Virus record (IMG/VR): IMGVR_UViG_3300030106_006223 | Location: 1 to 37,724 of that record | DNA from: a virus | DNA: 37,724 nucleotides | Reading direction: 5' to 3' (one strand) | Part shown: piece by piece, positions 24,401-32,179 of the stretch | How positions within the stretch are numbered: the first letter of the stretch is position 1 | How the letters are laid out: every line of letters starts with the position of its first letter | Position numbers and translations under genes: made by a program | Notes under the pieces: model-generated | The model's database searches: none | Seen by the model: only the letters and a program-made list of their open reading frames with translations | Told to the model about the DNA's origin: nothing

Positions 24401-27400
24401 TTTACTATAAGAGTGCGTCTTTTGATTCAACAGACAATGGAGATCTTACTACCGTAGAGTCATATAAGAATTTTGACTATAGCAGGGAAATTAAAAGTAT
24501 TAATGGAGATGCGAATACTGATATAATTGACATCAGACCGAGAGTTTCTGAATATACTGTCTCGGAAGGTACAAGGTCACCTCTTGAATTTTTTGGAAGA
24601 ACTTTTAATGGTTCAGGAAATTCAGCTACAAATGCATTAGCATCTGATGAGGCTATACTAACAACATTTTCTCATTATCTTGGAAGAATTGATAGAGTAT
24701 TTTTAGATAAGAAAGGAAAATTTCAAATTGTATATGGAACTCCATCAGAATTACCACAACCACCGAATCCAATTGATGATGCTTTAGAGGTTGCTAAGGT
24801 TACTCTACCTCCTTATCTCTATAATGTTAAGCAGGCATCTCTGAAGTTCTTGGAACACAAGAGATACCAGATGAAGGATATCAAGAAACTTGATAATAGA
24901 ATCTCAAGTCTTGAGTATTACACATCACTTTCTTTACTTGAGACAAATACAGCAAATCTATTTCTCCCAGATGGTGATGGATTAAACAGATTTAAGTCTG
25001 GTTTCTTTGTAGATAATTTTACTGGATTTGCTGCTCAAGAGACGAGCGCACCAGTAAAAAACAGTATTGATAGGGCACACAAAGAGTTGAGACCAAGACA
25101 TTACACAAACTCGGTCGATCTTATTTTTGGTCCTGTTGTTAATGTAGACTCAACCGCAGATCTTAATTTTGCAACCATTGAAGGAAATAATATAAGAAAG
25201 GCAAATGATGTAATTACTCTCGATTATAGTGAAGTTGAATATATTAATCAACCATTTGCAACTAGAACAGAGAGTGTCACTCCTTTCTTGATTAGTTTCT
25301 GGCAGGGAAGTATGGAGTTAAGTCCAGTATCTGATACTTGGGTTGATACTGTAAGAATTGAACCTAAAGTTATTGATATTGAAGGTGATTATGCATCTCA
25401 AATTGAGATCCTTCAACAAACAGAAAATCTTGATCCACAAACTGGTTTTGCTCCTGTTCTTTGGAATTCATGGGAAACTAATTGGACTGGATTTGACTTT
25501 AATGATACAACTGAAAGAAGAACAACAACGCAGAATGGTGGCAGAAGAGGTGTTGGCGGTTGGATCAATGGTGGTTCTGGTACGGCACAATGGGTTGTAG
25601 ATCAAACCACATCGACTATTGAAGATACTGTTAGAGAAACCATTGAAACTGGAGTCGAAACAAGAACTGGTAGCCAGTTATTTGTTCATGAGCAGTTTGA
25701 CCGTGAGTCTGTAGGAGACAGAACAGTAAGTAGAGATCTCGTTCCATTTATGAGATCAAGAAACGTTGAATTTATTGCTAAGAGAATGAAACCCCTCACA
25801 AGAATGCACGCATTTTTTGATGGAGAGCAGGTTGATGAATTCTGTGTTCCAAAACTTCTTGAAATTTCTATGACATCTGGAACATTCCAGATTGGAGAAA
25901 CTGTTATTGGTAGAATGGCTAGACCTGGACTTGCACCCGTTGCAAGAAGATTAGTTAATGAAGATCCAAGAATTACTTTTAGAGTTGCACAATCAAATCA
26001 TAGAGAGGGAGAATATAATGCACCTGATCAAGTATTCAGAGAAAGTCCTTATGATGGAACTCCTCTATCCGCCATATATTCTGCAACATCAACAATATTA
26101 AATGTTGATACATTTTCATTATCGAACGAATCTCAGGGGCAGTATTCTGGGTTTATTTCTGAGGGGATGATTCTTAAAGGATCTACTAGTGGTGCAGAAG
26201 CAGTTATAACAGGAAATAGACTAATTTCTGATATTGCTTCAAATTTGTCAGGTAGTTTCTTCATTCCTAATCCAAATAGTGTTAATCACCCAAGATTTGA
26301 GGCGGGAACAAAAACACTTACTTTAACTAATGATGAGGATAATGATCCAAATATAGCAACAACCATTGCCGAAGAAGTATTTACTTCCTCCGGAACACTT
26401 GAAACGGTTCAGGAAAATATCATTTCCGTCAGAAACGCAAGAATTGAAAGAAGGCAGGAGTTCCAGGAAAGAAACGTAAACAGAAGTCTTGGAACCGAAG
26501 TCGTTGGTTCTCAAGTTACAAATCAATCAACTACGACAGCGGTGGTTGGTTGGTATGACCCTCTTGCACAATCATTCCTGGTTGAGGAAGAGACTGGCGT
26601 ATTCATCACCAAGTGTGATGTGTTTTTCAGGACAAAAGATGATAATGATGTTCCTCTGGTGTTCCAGATCAGAACAATGGAAAATGGATTCCCGACTCAA
26701 AAGGTTCTTCCATTCTCTGAAATTGTTATTGATCCTGCAGATATTGATACATCTGATGATGGTTCAGTAGCAACAACAATTGAATTCAAAGCTCCTGTTT
26801 TCTTAGAAGGTGGTAATGAATATGCAATCGCTCTTGCATCTAACTCTACTAAGTATAGTGTTTATATTTCTAGAATTGGAGAGAATGATCTCTTGAGTGA
26901 TTCATTCATCTCAAACCAACCATATCTTGGATCTTTGTTTAAGTCTCAGAATGCTTCAACTTGGGAAGCAAGTCAGTGGGAAGATCTTAAGTTTATCATG
27001 TATAGAGCAGACTTCCTTGAATCTGGCACTATCGATTTCTATAGTCCAGAACTATCCGAAGGAAATAGACAGATACCTGTTCTTCAACCAGATGCACTTG
27101 AGGTTTCCTCTAGAAAAATTAGAGTTGGTTTAGGAACTACCGTTCAAGATGCCAACTATGAGATTGGAAATTTATTCTTCCAGGGCATTGGAACCATAAA
27201 TCCATCTAATAGTAGTGGAGTTTTGATCGGTGTCGCAGGAACAATTCCAAGTGCCTCATTGACAGTCTCTAATGCGGGTATTGGATTAACTCCAACTGAT
27301 GGGTCTTTTACATTCACTGGAGTTGATCTAGTAACACTAACAGGAAATGGTAGGGGTGCTCAAGCCACTGTTGCAGTTACTAATGGTGCTGTTACATCAG

Positions 27401-29037
27401 CAACTATTACTGGTTCTGGTGGTAATGGATATCAAACTGGTGATGTTGTCGGAATTGATACGATTGGTGCAGCATCAGTTGGTAGAAATGTAAGACTTAC
27501 AGTTTCTGGTATTGGTAAAACTAGTGAACTTATTCTTGATAATGTTCAAGGAGAATTTAAGACAGGTGCTGGTGTCGGAGTGCTTAACTTCTTTGATAGT
27601 GTGGGTATTGCTAGAACTCTGAATAATGATCTACCTGCCGCACCTGGTGGAAATGTCACAATTAATGCTATCACTGAAATTTCTGATGGACTTCATATTA
27701 AGGTTAATCATCAAAACCATGGAATGTACTTCCCAGATAATAGAGTTATTATCTCCGGAGTTCTTCCAGATGTTAAACCAACTAAGTTGAGTGCTGAGTA
27801 TGCTTCTAACTCTACGTCTGGTATATCTGTTGTAAATGCAGATTCTTTCTCCACCTTTGAGAATGTTAGTGTTGGAACCACAAATACAGGATATCTCTTG
27901 ATTGGGGAAGAAATTATTGAATACTCTAGTGTTGATGGAACTACTATTGGTGGTAATATCTCCAGAGGAAGTAATCCGATTACATATCCTGTCGGAACTC
28001 CAGTTTACAAGTATGAACTCGGTGGAGTTTGTCTTCATAGAATTAATAAAACTCATACCTTGAGTGATGTTTCTATCGGAAGTTCTATTACTTTTGATTC
28101 TTATAATATCAAACTTGATATGTCTGAGAAGTTTAATGCTAGTAATGATGATAGGAGTAATGATGTTGGGTTCCCCAAACTTTATATGGGCACTACCGGA
28201 TCTACCGGAGGACCAAATATCACAGCAACTCAAAACATGCCATTTGAAATTATTACTCCAATTGTTCAAAATGTAACAACAAGAGGAACTTCTATCAGTG
28301 CCGAGGTTAGAACTGTAACGAGTAAGAGTATAAGTGGTAATGAAATTGCTTATCTTGACGCTGGATTTGAGGCTATTGTTCCAAACGCACCAAACTACCT
28401 TAATAGTACGAGAATGATTGCGTCTAAAGTTAATGAGGACGCTAAGTTGACTAATATTGAGGGTGCTAAGTCACTACAAATGAGACTTAACATGGTGACA
28501 ACTGATTCTCTTATTTCTCCAGTGATTGATGGTCAGAGAGTAAGCACGATTCTTTCATCGAATAGAGTTGATAGTCAAATTACTGATATTGCAAATGATT
28601 CTAGAGTGAAAGGAATACTGACAGATCCAACTGCTTGTCAGTATATTTCTAAGGAGATTAAACTTGAAAATCCAGCTACTTCACTTAAAGTCATTTTAGA
28701 TGCCCATATCAATGATTTCTCCGATATTAGAGTTTTGTATGCTATCAGTAATAAAGATGGATTTAATCCCATTTTTGTTCCATTCCCTGGATATAAGAAC
28801 TTGAATTCAAAGGGTCAAATCATCGACATTGCAAACAATAATGGAGAACCTGATTCGTTTGTATCGAAAACTCCCACATATGGATTTGATAGCGGTTCTG
28901 TTGAATTTAAGGAACATACATTTAGTATTGATGAATTGCCTTCATTCAAATGCTACAGAGTTAAAATTCTGTTGACAGGCACTTCTCAAACATATGTACC
29001 AAGAGCTAGAAACCTAAGAGTCATGGCTTTAGCATAA
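21457..29037 (+). CDS. DUF4815-type large tail/baseplate protein, 2526 aa
   Basis: The N-terminus (LNVAPYFDDFDPVDDYHKVLFKPGYPVQARELTTLQ..., residues 7-42) is typical of DUF4815 proteins, large virion proteins of T4-like marine phages. Later segments include a GETSG module at about 101-106 and again near 883-905. FIAKRMKPLTRMHAFFDGEQ is at about 1440-1460. DPLAQSFLVEEETGVFITKCDVFF, near 1700, opens a beta-sandwich seen in phage fibre proteins. An RG-type insert lies near 2124-2188 and a compact C-terminal beta domain ends RARNLRVMALA. It occupies the place of T4 genes 9-12, so it may replace the peripheral wedge and fibre-attachment proteins; this is inference. Its stop overlaps the next start (TAATG). 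Confidence 0.88.
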   Translation: MPQQTNLNVAPYFDDFDPVDDYHKVLFKPGYPVQARELTTLQSILQNQVEKFGQHFFKEGAKVIPGNTGYTQLYYCVQLQNTYLGVPVAAYAQQLVGTKITGETSGVSAVVDKVLLSDDSERGNLTLYINYLNSSTTNNSTQTFSDGENLTCNQVIASGLLGNSTISAGSPFATTISDEASATGSAFQIQEGVYFIRGHFVNVNTETLILDQYSNNPNYRVGLFVNETIVNADEDDSLNDNSQGFNNYSAPGADRLKISVSLFKKSLTDYNDDQFVELAIIEDGNIKTKADRGDLGGGPGHLDVRDILAKRTYAESGDYYVKAFDLSVHESLNNGIGNRGVFKSGQLTFGGQTPSDDLMLYKFSPGRAFIRGYDIDISSVTFIDVPKPRTTATIDDQSIIYNTGPTLKVNRTWRAPDVGVGNTYILSLRDQRVGILTDGDSGVPNPAGREIGVARVYDYRLESGSYSTTNSSLNEWNLSLYDVQTTVDLVLNQATTLSVPTFVQGNNSGATAFIKDAVSDSNAVSLYEVEGDFIPNEALVFDGIIDGRIAIAVTTYSLSDVKSVFGSNDRTTGINTFAADVVQSPVINVGVATISTASGGVSTVRSTSDALPGLFKVGDLVEYTNTALTLTDISVARVSSVGIDSIGLSAVTRVPGIAFGALPTSNINVNDFKLVTTKLDPSSDSTLYTRLPKTDVATVDFTDASLTIRKVFSVDITNNQLASQLIADVNETFLPFDEERYALIRSDGVTEALSADKISINTAGTGLNIYGLGADDTGASLIASLKKIKPTSKIKIKNRVKSLIVDKSNVQASGIGSTTLNDGLDYGNGNFPYGTRVQDTTISLNVPDIIEVHGVFESADTNNATAPKVSLINISSTSTTTGELLVGESFIGQTSGANGIVAEKLTSSQISYISKNDKKFVEGETIIFQETAIQSVISVLNSDSFDISDNYKFRTGQEETFYDQGRIILKQGKSAPTKKLKIYYKSASFDSTDNGDLTTVESYKNFDYSREIKSINGDANTDIIDIRPRVSEYTVSEGTRSPLEFFGRTFNGSGNSATNALASDEAILTTFSHYLGRIDRVFLDKKGKFQIVYGTPSELPQPPNPIDDALEVAKVTLPPYLYNVKQASLKFLEHKRYQMKDIKKLDNRISSLEYYTSLSLLETNTANLFLPDGDGLNRFKSGFFVDNFTGFAAQETSAPVKNSIDRAHKELRPRHYTNSVDLIFGPVVNVDSTADLNFATIEGNNIRKANDVITLDYSEVEYINQPFATRTESVTPFLISFWQGSMELSPVSDTWVDTVRIEPKVIDIEGDYASQIEILQQTENLDPQTGFAPVLWNSWETNWTGFDFNDTTERRTTTQNGGRRGVGGWINGGSGTAQWVVDQTTSTIEDTVRETIETGVETRTGSQLFVHEQFDRESVGDRTVSRDLVPFMRSRNVEFIAKRMKPLTRMHAFFDGEQVDEFCVPKLLEISMTSGTFQIGETVIGRMARPGLAPVARRLVNEDPRITFRVAQSNHREGEYNAPDQVFRESPYDGTPLSAIYSATSTILNVDTFSLSNESQGQYSGFISEGMILKGSTSGAEAVITGNRLISDIASNLSGSFFIPNPNSVNHPRFEAGTKTLTLTNDEDNDPNIATTIAEEVFTSSGTLETVQENIISVRNARIERRQEFQERNVNRSLGTEVVGSQVTNQSTTTAVVGWYDPLAQSFLVEEETGVFITKCDVFFRTKDDNDVPLVFQIRTMENGFPTQKVLPFSEIVIDPADIDTSDDGSVATTIEFKAPVFLEGGNEYAIALASNSTKYSVYISRIGENDLLSDSFISNQPYLGSLFKSQNASTWEASQWEDLKFIMYRADFLESGTIDFYSPELSEGNRQIPVLQPDALEVSSRKIRVGLGTTVQDANYEIGNLFFQGIGTINPSNSSGVLIGVAGTIPSASLTVSNAGIGLTPTDGSFTFTGVDLVTLTGNGRGAQATVAVTNGAVTSATITGSGGNGYQTGDVVGIDTIGAASVGRNVRLTVSGIGKTSELILDNVQGEFKTGAGVGVLNFFDSVGIARTLNNDLPAAPGGNVTINAITEISDGLHIKVNHQNHGMYFPDNRVIISGVLPDVKPTKLSAEYASNSTSGISVVNADSFSTFENVSVGTTNTGYLLIGEEIIEYSSVDGTTIGGNISRGSNPITYPVGTPVYKYELGGVCLHRINKTHTLSDVSIGSSITFDSYNIKLDMSEKFNASNDDRSNDVGFPKLYMGTTGSTGGPNITATQNMPFEIITPIVQNVTTRGTSISAEVRTVTSKSISGNEIAYLDAGFEAIVPNAPNYLNSTRMIASKVNEDAKLTNIEGAKSLQMRLNMVTTDSLISPVIDGQRVSTILSSNRVDSQITDIANDSRVKGILTDPTACQYISKEIKLENPATSLKVILDAHINDFSDIRVLYAISNKDGFNPIFVPFPGYKNLNSKGQIIDIANNNGEPDSFVSKTPTYGFDSGSVEFKEHTFSIDELPSFKCYRVKILLTGTSQTYVPRARNLRVMALA

Positions 29038-29258
29038 TGTATAAAGTAAAAGATTACGTGGATCTCGTAAGGGATCCACGAACTGGTGCCATATTAAACC
29101 TAAATTCTTTAGATCATGAAAAATATGTTGAAAGACGTAAAGTGAAAAATAAAGAGCATCAAAAGGTACAGAATATTGAAGAGGAAGTTGCTAACCTTAA
29201 AGAGGATATTTCCGAAATTAAATCACTATTAAAGGAGTTAATCAATGGATCCAACTGA
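29037..29258 (+). CDS. small coiled-coil protein, 73 aa
   Basis: It starts at an ATG sharing one base with the preceding TAA (TAATG), a classic coupled start. An N-terminal YVDLVRDPRTGAILNLNSLD segment (8-27) is followed by a continuous charged heptad helix from about 28 to 70 (IEEEVANLKEDISEIKSLL). A short N-terminal motif plus coiled coil suggests an oligomeric adaptor or chaperone for the large DUF4815 protein. I associate such genes with cyanophages but know no function. The next gene's ribosome-binding site lies inside its end. Confidence 0.75.
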   Translation: MYKVKDYVDLVRDPRTGAILNLNSLDHEKYVERRKVKNKEHQKVQNIEEEVANLKEDISEIKSLLKELINGSN

Positions 29259-29427
29259 AATAACTTTAGATAATCTAACTAAAAGTTTTGAATATACAAA
29301 AATAGCAGGTCAAATAGATAGTTGTGATGATAGAGAAGAACTTAGGAATATTGCTAAGTGTTTCTGCAAACTTTATTATAAACAACAAGAAACAATATCG
29401 GTAATAGGTATACCAAATGGCAACTAA
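29245..29427 (+). CDS. small acidic helical protein, 60 aa
   Basis: The ATG at 29245 overlaps the previous gene by 14 nt and is preceded by AAAGGAG at 29231-29237, one of the best Shine-Dalgarno sequences in the window. The product reads MDPTEITLDNLTKSFEYTKI, then DSCDDREELRNIAKCFCKLY and KQQETISVIG. The LTKSFEY and DSCDD--ELRNIAKCF-KLY-KQQE pattern is familiar from T4-like cyanophages at this locus; function is unknown. Three cysteines and an all-helical look suggest a small dimer. It overlaps the next gene by 11 nt, so the run 29037-29815 is co-translated. Confidence 0.75.
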   Translation: MDPTEITLDNLTKSFEYTKIAGQIDSCDDREELRNIAKCFCKLYYKQQETISVIGIPNGN

Positions 29428-29815
29428 AAACGTAACCTTTGACCCTGATGCTGGAGTGCCAAAAGGCGTAAACTTAACGATGTATGGTGGATCAGATTTT
29501 GAGGTTAATTTAGTTGTTAACACAACATCAAACACTGCATTTGATTTAACAAACTACAGTGGATCTGCCGCAATGTCCAAGAGTGTTGCTATTGGAGCAA
29601 CCCTTGGCATTACCTCGGCTTTCACTGTTGGATTCACTAGTGCGTATGATGGTAAATTAAAAGTATCATTGGGTGCCACCGATACGAGAGCAACAGCGGA
29701 AGGTAGATATGTTTACGATGTTCTGTTAAAACATGAAGTTGGTAGCGGATCAACTATTCATCCTTTAATATCAGGTAATATATTAGTTGTTAATCCTATC
29801 TCTTCAGCACCATAA
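29417..29815 (+). CDS. beta-sandwich virion protein, 132 aa
   Basis: The frame is beta-rich with the pattern YGGSDFEVNLVVNTTSN..AFDLTNYSG.AAMSKS, then GKLKVSLGATDTRATAEGRYVYDVLLKH and ISGNILVVNP. This order (G-D-F--, DLT-Y----M-KS, GRYVYD, G-I-V) resembles the N-terminal beta domain of phage receptor-binding and BppU-like proteins and a common cyanophage virion protein. A structural role at the baseplate periphery or tail is likely but not proven. The start overlaps the preceding gene by 11 nt. Its TAA stop (29813-29815) lies inside the late promoter for gp13. Confidence 0.75.
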   Translation: MATKNVTFDPDAGVPKGVNLTMYGGSDFEVNLVVNTTSNTAFDLTNYSGSAAMSKSVAIGATLGITSAFTVGFTSAYDGKLKVSLGATDTRATAEGRYVYDVLLKHEVGSGSTIHPLISGNILVVNPISSAP

Positions 29816-29818
29816 ATA
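29811..29818 (+). promoter_or_regulatory. late promoter CATAAATA ahead of gp13
   Basis: This NATAAATA octamer ends 22 nt before the gp13 ATG and contains the stop codon TAA (29813-29815) of the preceding gene. It is the likely start of the neck transcript gp13-gp14. Confidence 0.68.
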
Positions 29819-29840
29819 TAGTTACGGAATTAGTGTATAA

Positions 29841-30686
29841 ATGGCTCAACCCGCAAGTAGGTCTGACCTAGTAAACTACTGTAAAAGACAACTGGGAGCA
29901 CCAGTTTTAGAAATCAATGTTGCTGAAGAGCAAATTGATGATCTAATAGATGATGCCCTTCAGTATTTTCATGAAAGACATTTTGATGGTGTAGTACAAA
30001 CATATTTAAAATATAAAATCACAGAAGGAGATATTAATAGAGGCAGAACACGAGGGGATAATCAAACTGTTGGTATTGTAACCACAACAGCGTCTTCAAC
30101 TATAGACGGTGCGTCTGTAACATTTTCCTTTGAGGAAAACAGCAACTATTTACAAATTCCCCCACAAGTTATTGGGATAAACAAGATATTCAGATATGAT
30201 GGGTCACAAACGGTGACCAATAATATGTTCAGTGTGAAATATCAATTATTCTTGAATGATCTTTATAACTTCAGTTCTGTAGATATACTATCCTATGCGA
30301 TGGTGAAAAGGTATCTTGAAGATGTGGACTTTTTATTAAATACAGAAAAACAAATAAGATTTAATCAGAGACAGGATAGACTTTATCTTGATGTTGATTG
30401 GGGTGATGTGACTAAAGACGATTATCTCATTATTGACTGTTATAGACTTTTAGATCCAAACGATTTTACTAGAGTTTGGAATGATTCTTTCCTGAAAAGA
30501 TATGTGACTCAATTAATTAAAAGACAGTGGGGACAAAATCTTATGAAGTTTCAAGGAGTAAAGCTTCCTGGTGGAGTTGAACTGAATGGTAGACAAATTT
30601 ATGATGATGCTCAAAAGGAACTTGATGCGATTAGAGAGGTCATGTCTAATACTTATGAACTTCCTCCATTAGACATGATTGGTTAA
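29841..30686 (+). CDS. 13: gp13-like neck (head-completion) protein, 281 aa
   Basis: This is a homologue of T4 gp13, which with gp14 completes the portal vertex and forms the platform for tail attachment. Residues 8-55 are diagnostic: a short helix, then QLGAPVLEINVAEEQIDDLI and LQYFHERHFDGVVQTYLKY, parallel to T4 KLGAPVLNIEVTDDQIDSCI...GEYHFDGVNKGY. The length (281) is close to T4 (309). A later segment, PNDFTRVWNDSFLKRYVTQL and KRQWGQNLMKFQGVKLPGGV, is typical of the family. It starts at ATG 29841 after a late promoter. The gp14 ATG follows four bases after its stop. Confidence 0.94.
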   Translation: MAQPASRSDLVNYCKRQLGAPVLEINVAEEQIDDLIDDALQYFHERHFDGVVQTYLKYKITEGDINRGRTRGDNQTVGIVTTTASSTIDGASVTFSFEENSNYLQIPPQVIGINKIFRYDGSQTVTNNMFSVKYQLFLNDLYNFSSVDILSYAMVKRYLEDVDFLLNTEKQIRFNQRQDRLYLDVDWGDVTKDDYLIIDCYRLLDPNDFTRVWNDSFLKRYVTQLIKRQWGQNLMKFQGVKLPGGVELNGRQIYDDAQKELDAIREVMSNTYELPPLDMIG

Positions 30687-30690
30687 TCTT

Positions 30691-32136
30691 ATGCTTAATC
30701 CATATTTCCAGCAAGGGGCAAGGTCTGAACAAAATTTAATTCAGGATCTTATCAACGAACAGTTGAGGATGTATGGCGTTGAGGTGCATTATCTTCCGAG
30801 AAAATATTTAACTGAGAATACAGTCATTAAAGAAGTAATACAATCTAAATTTGATGATTCATATCCAATAGAGGCATATGTAGATAATTTTGATGGTTAT
30901 AATGATAATGCAACAATATTATCAAAGTTTGGAATACAACAGCAGCAAGAATTAAATTTAATTATTTCAAAGGAAAGATTTGAGACTTATATTTCTCCTT
31001 TGATGAAAAATGAACAGAATGTGAGATTGTCTACGAGACCGAAAGAAGGGGATTTAATTTATTTTCCACTCGGGGATAGACTTTTTGAGATTAAATTTGT
31101 TGAGCATGAAAAACCATTCTATCAACTACAAAAAAATTATGTTTATGAACTGAGATGTGAATTGTTCAGATTTGAAGATGAGGTAATTGACACTGGTATT
31201 GATAGTATTGATGATGTTTTGATAGGTGGAGAATCTGATGGTTTATCTGATAGTGGAACGTCTAGTATTATTGGAAACATTCAAACTCTTACTCTTGTTG
31301 GAACTGGTGTAACTGCAACTGCGGTGGCTGGTATTATTACTGAGGGTGGAATTCGTACAATTACTGTAACAAACAGAGGTGGCGGATACACCTCTGTTCC
31401 AAGAGTTGCAATATCATCTGCTCCCTCAGGAGGAATTACTGGTATTGCAACTGCAGTGATGATAGGTGGAATTAATGTATGTAATCAGAGTGCTAATCCT
31501 AAAGCAAGATCTGTTCAAAATATTAATATTATAAATCCAGGAGCTGCATATACTCTTGCTCCAGGTGTTCAGGTTACAGGTGGAGGAGGTGCTGGTGCCG
31601 CTGCAACAGCAACAATTGCTGATGGTGTTGTAGGAATTATAACTATCACTGCAGGCGGTTCTGGATACGTTACGGACCCAACTATTACATTTAGTAATGA
31701 AGTATTCTTGTCCGGTGTAAGCACTGCAGGTGCCGCTGCAACAGCAATTGTTAGTGCTGCTGGTACTATCAGCGGTATTCACTTTACTAATGCTGGATTG
31801 GGGTATAGCACTGCACCTACAATTACAATCTCTGATCCAGATATGGATTCTACAGGTGAGTTTGTATTTAATGAAGTTGTTACGGGATCTAGTAGTGGGA
31901 CAACTGGCAGAGTCAGAGTTTGGAACTCTGAAACCAATATCCTTGAGATAGCAAATGTTACAGGAACTTTCACTCTTGGAGAAAACATTGTTGGATCTAC
32001 GTCGGGTGCATCGCATGAACTTAGAAAAGTCAACGTAAATCCAATTGATGACGGATTTGCAGATAATGTTAATATAGAAAACGAAGCAGATTCTATCATA
32101 GACTTCTCTGAACAAAACCCATTTGGAATTCCATAA
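30691..32136 (+). CDS. 14: gp14-like neck protein with beta-repeat extension, 481 aa
   Basis: This is a homologue of T4 gp14, the neck protein acting with gp13. The N-terminal half matches: MLNPYFQQGARSEQNLIQDL, then YGVEVHYLPRKYL, EAYVDNFDGYNDNATILSKFG, EGDLIYFPLGDRLFEIKFVE and PFYQLQKNYVYELRCELFRF. T4 gp14 has 256 residues. Here residues about 214-384 are four GxGY beta repeats (GGGYTSVPRV, GAAYTLAPGV, GSGYVTDPTI, GLGYSTAPTI). A GE-x-V-x-G-x-SG module follows at about 388-450, then a short end. I chose ATG 30691 over the in-frame TTG at 30679, which overlaps gp13. Its stop lies inside the gp15 late promoter. The extension implies neck decorations absent from T4. Confidence 0.93.
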   Translation: MLNPYFQQGARSEQNLIQDLINEQLRMYGVEVHYLPRKYLTENTVIKEVIQSKFDDSYPIEAYVDNFDGYNDNATILSKFGIQQQQELNLIISKERFETYISPLMKNEQNVRLSTRPKEGDLIYFPLGDRLFEIKFVEHEKPFYQLQKNYVYELRCELFRFEDEVIDTGIDSIDDVLIGGESDGLSDSGTSSIIGNIQTLTLVGTGVTATAVAGIITEGGIRTITVTNRGGGYTSVPRVAISSAPSGGITGIATAVMIGGINVCNQSANPKARSVQNINIINPGAAYTLAPGVQVTGGGGAGAAATATIADGVVGIITITAGGSGYVTDPTITFSNEVFLSGVSTAGAAATAIVSAAGTISGIHFTNAGLGYSTAPTITISDPDMDSTGEFVFNEVVTGSSSGTTGRVRVWNSETNILEIANVTGTFTLGENIVGSTSGASHELRKVNVNPIDDGFADNVNIENEADSIIDFSEQNPFGIP

Positions 32137-32139
32137 ATA
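32132..32139 (+). promoter_or_regulatory. late promoter CATAAATA ahead of gp15
   Basis: This NATAAATA octamer ends 40 nt before the gp15 ATG and contains the gp14 stop codon TAA (32134-32136). It probably starts a gp15-gp16 transcript. Confidence 0.65.
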
Positions 32140-32179
32140 ATATTAACCTCATAGTAGTGTAATTCCATAGGGATCAAAA

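Noticed and set aside
27631-28269. 212-codon antisense frame within the DUF4815 gene
   Set aside because: It is opposite a clearly coding frame. Its Ser/Asn/Ile/Arg-rich translation is what antisense reading of this codon usage gives. It has no promoter or ribosome-binding site.
31426-32115. 229-codon antisense frame within gp14, rich in Cys and Ser
   Set aside because: The Cys-rich look comes from reading the Ala/Thr-rich GxGY repeats of gp14 backwards. It is a shadow of the repeats.
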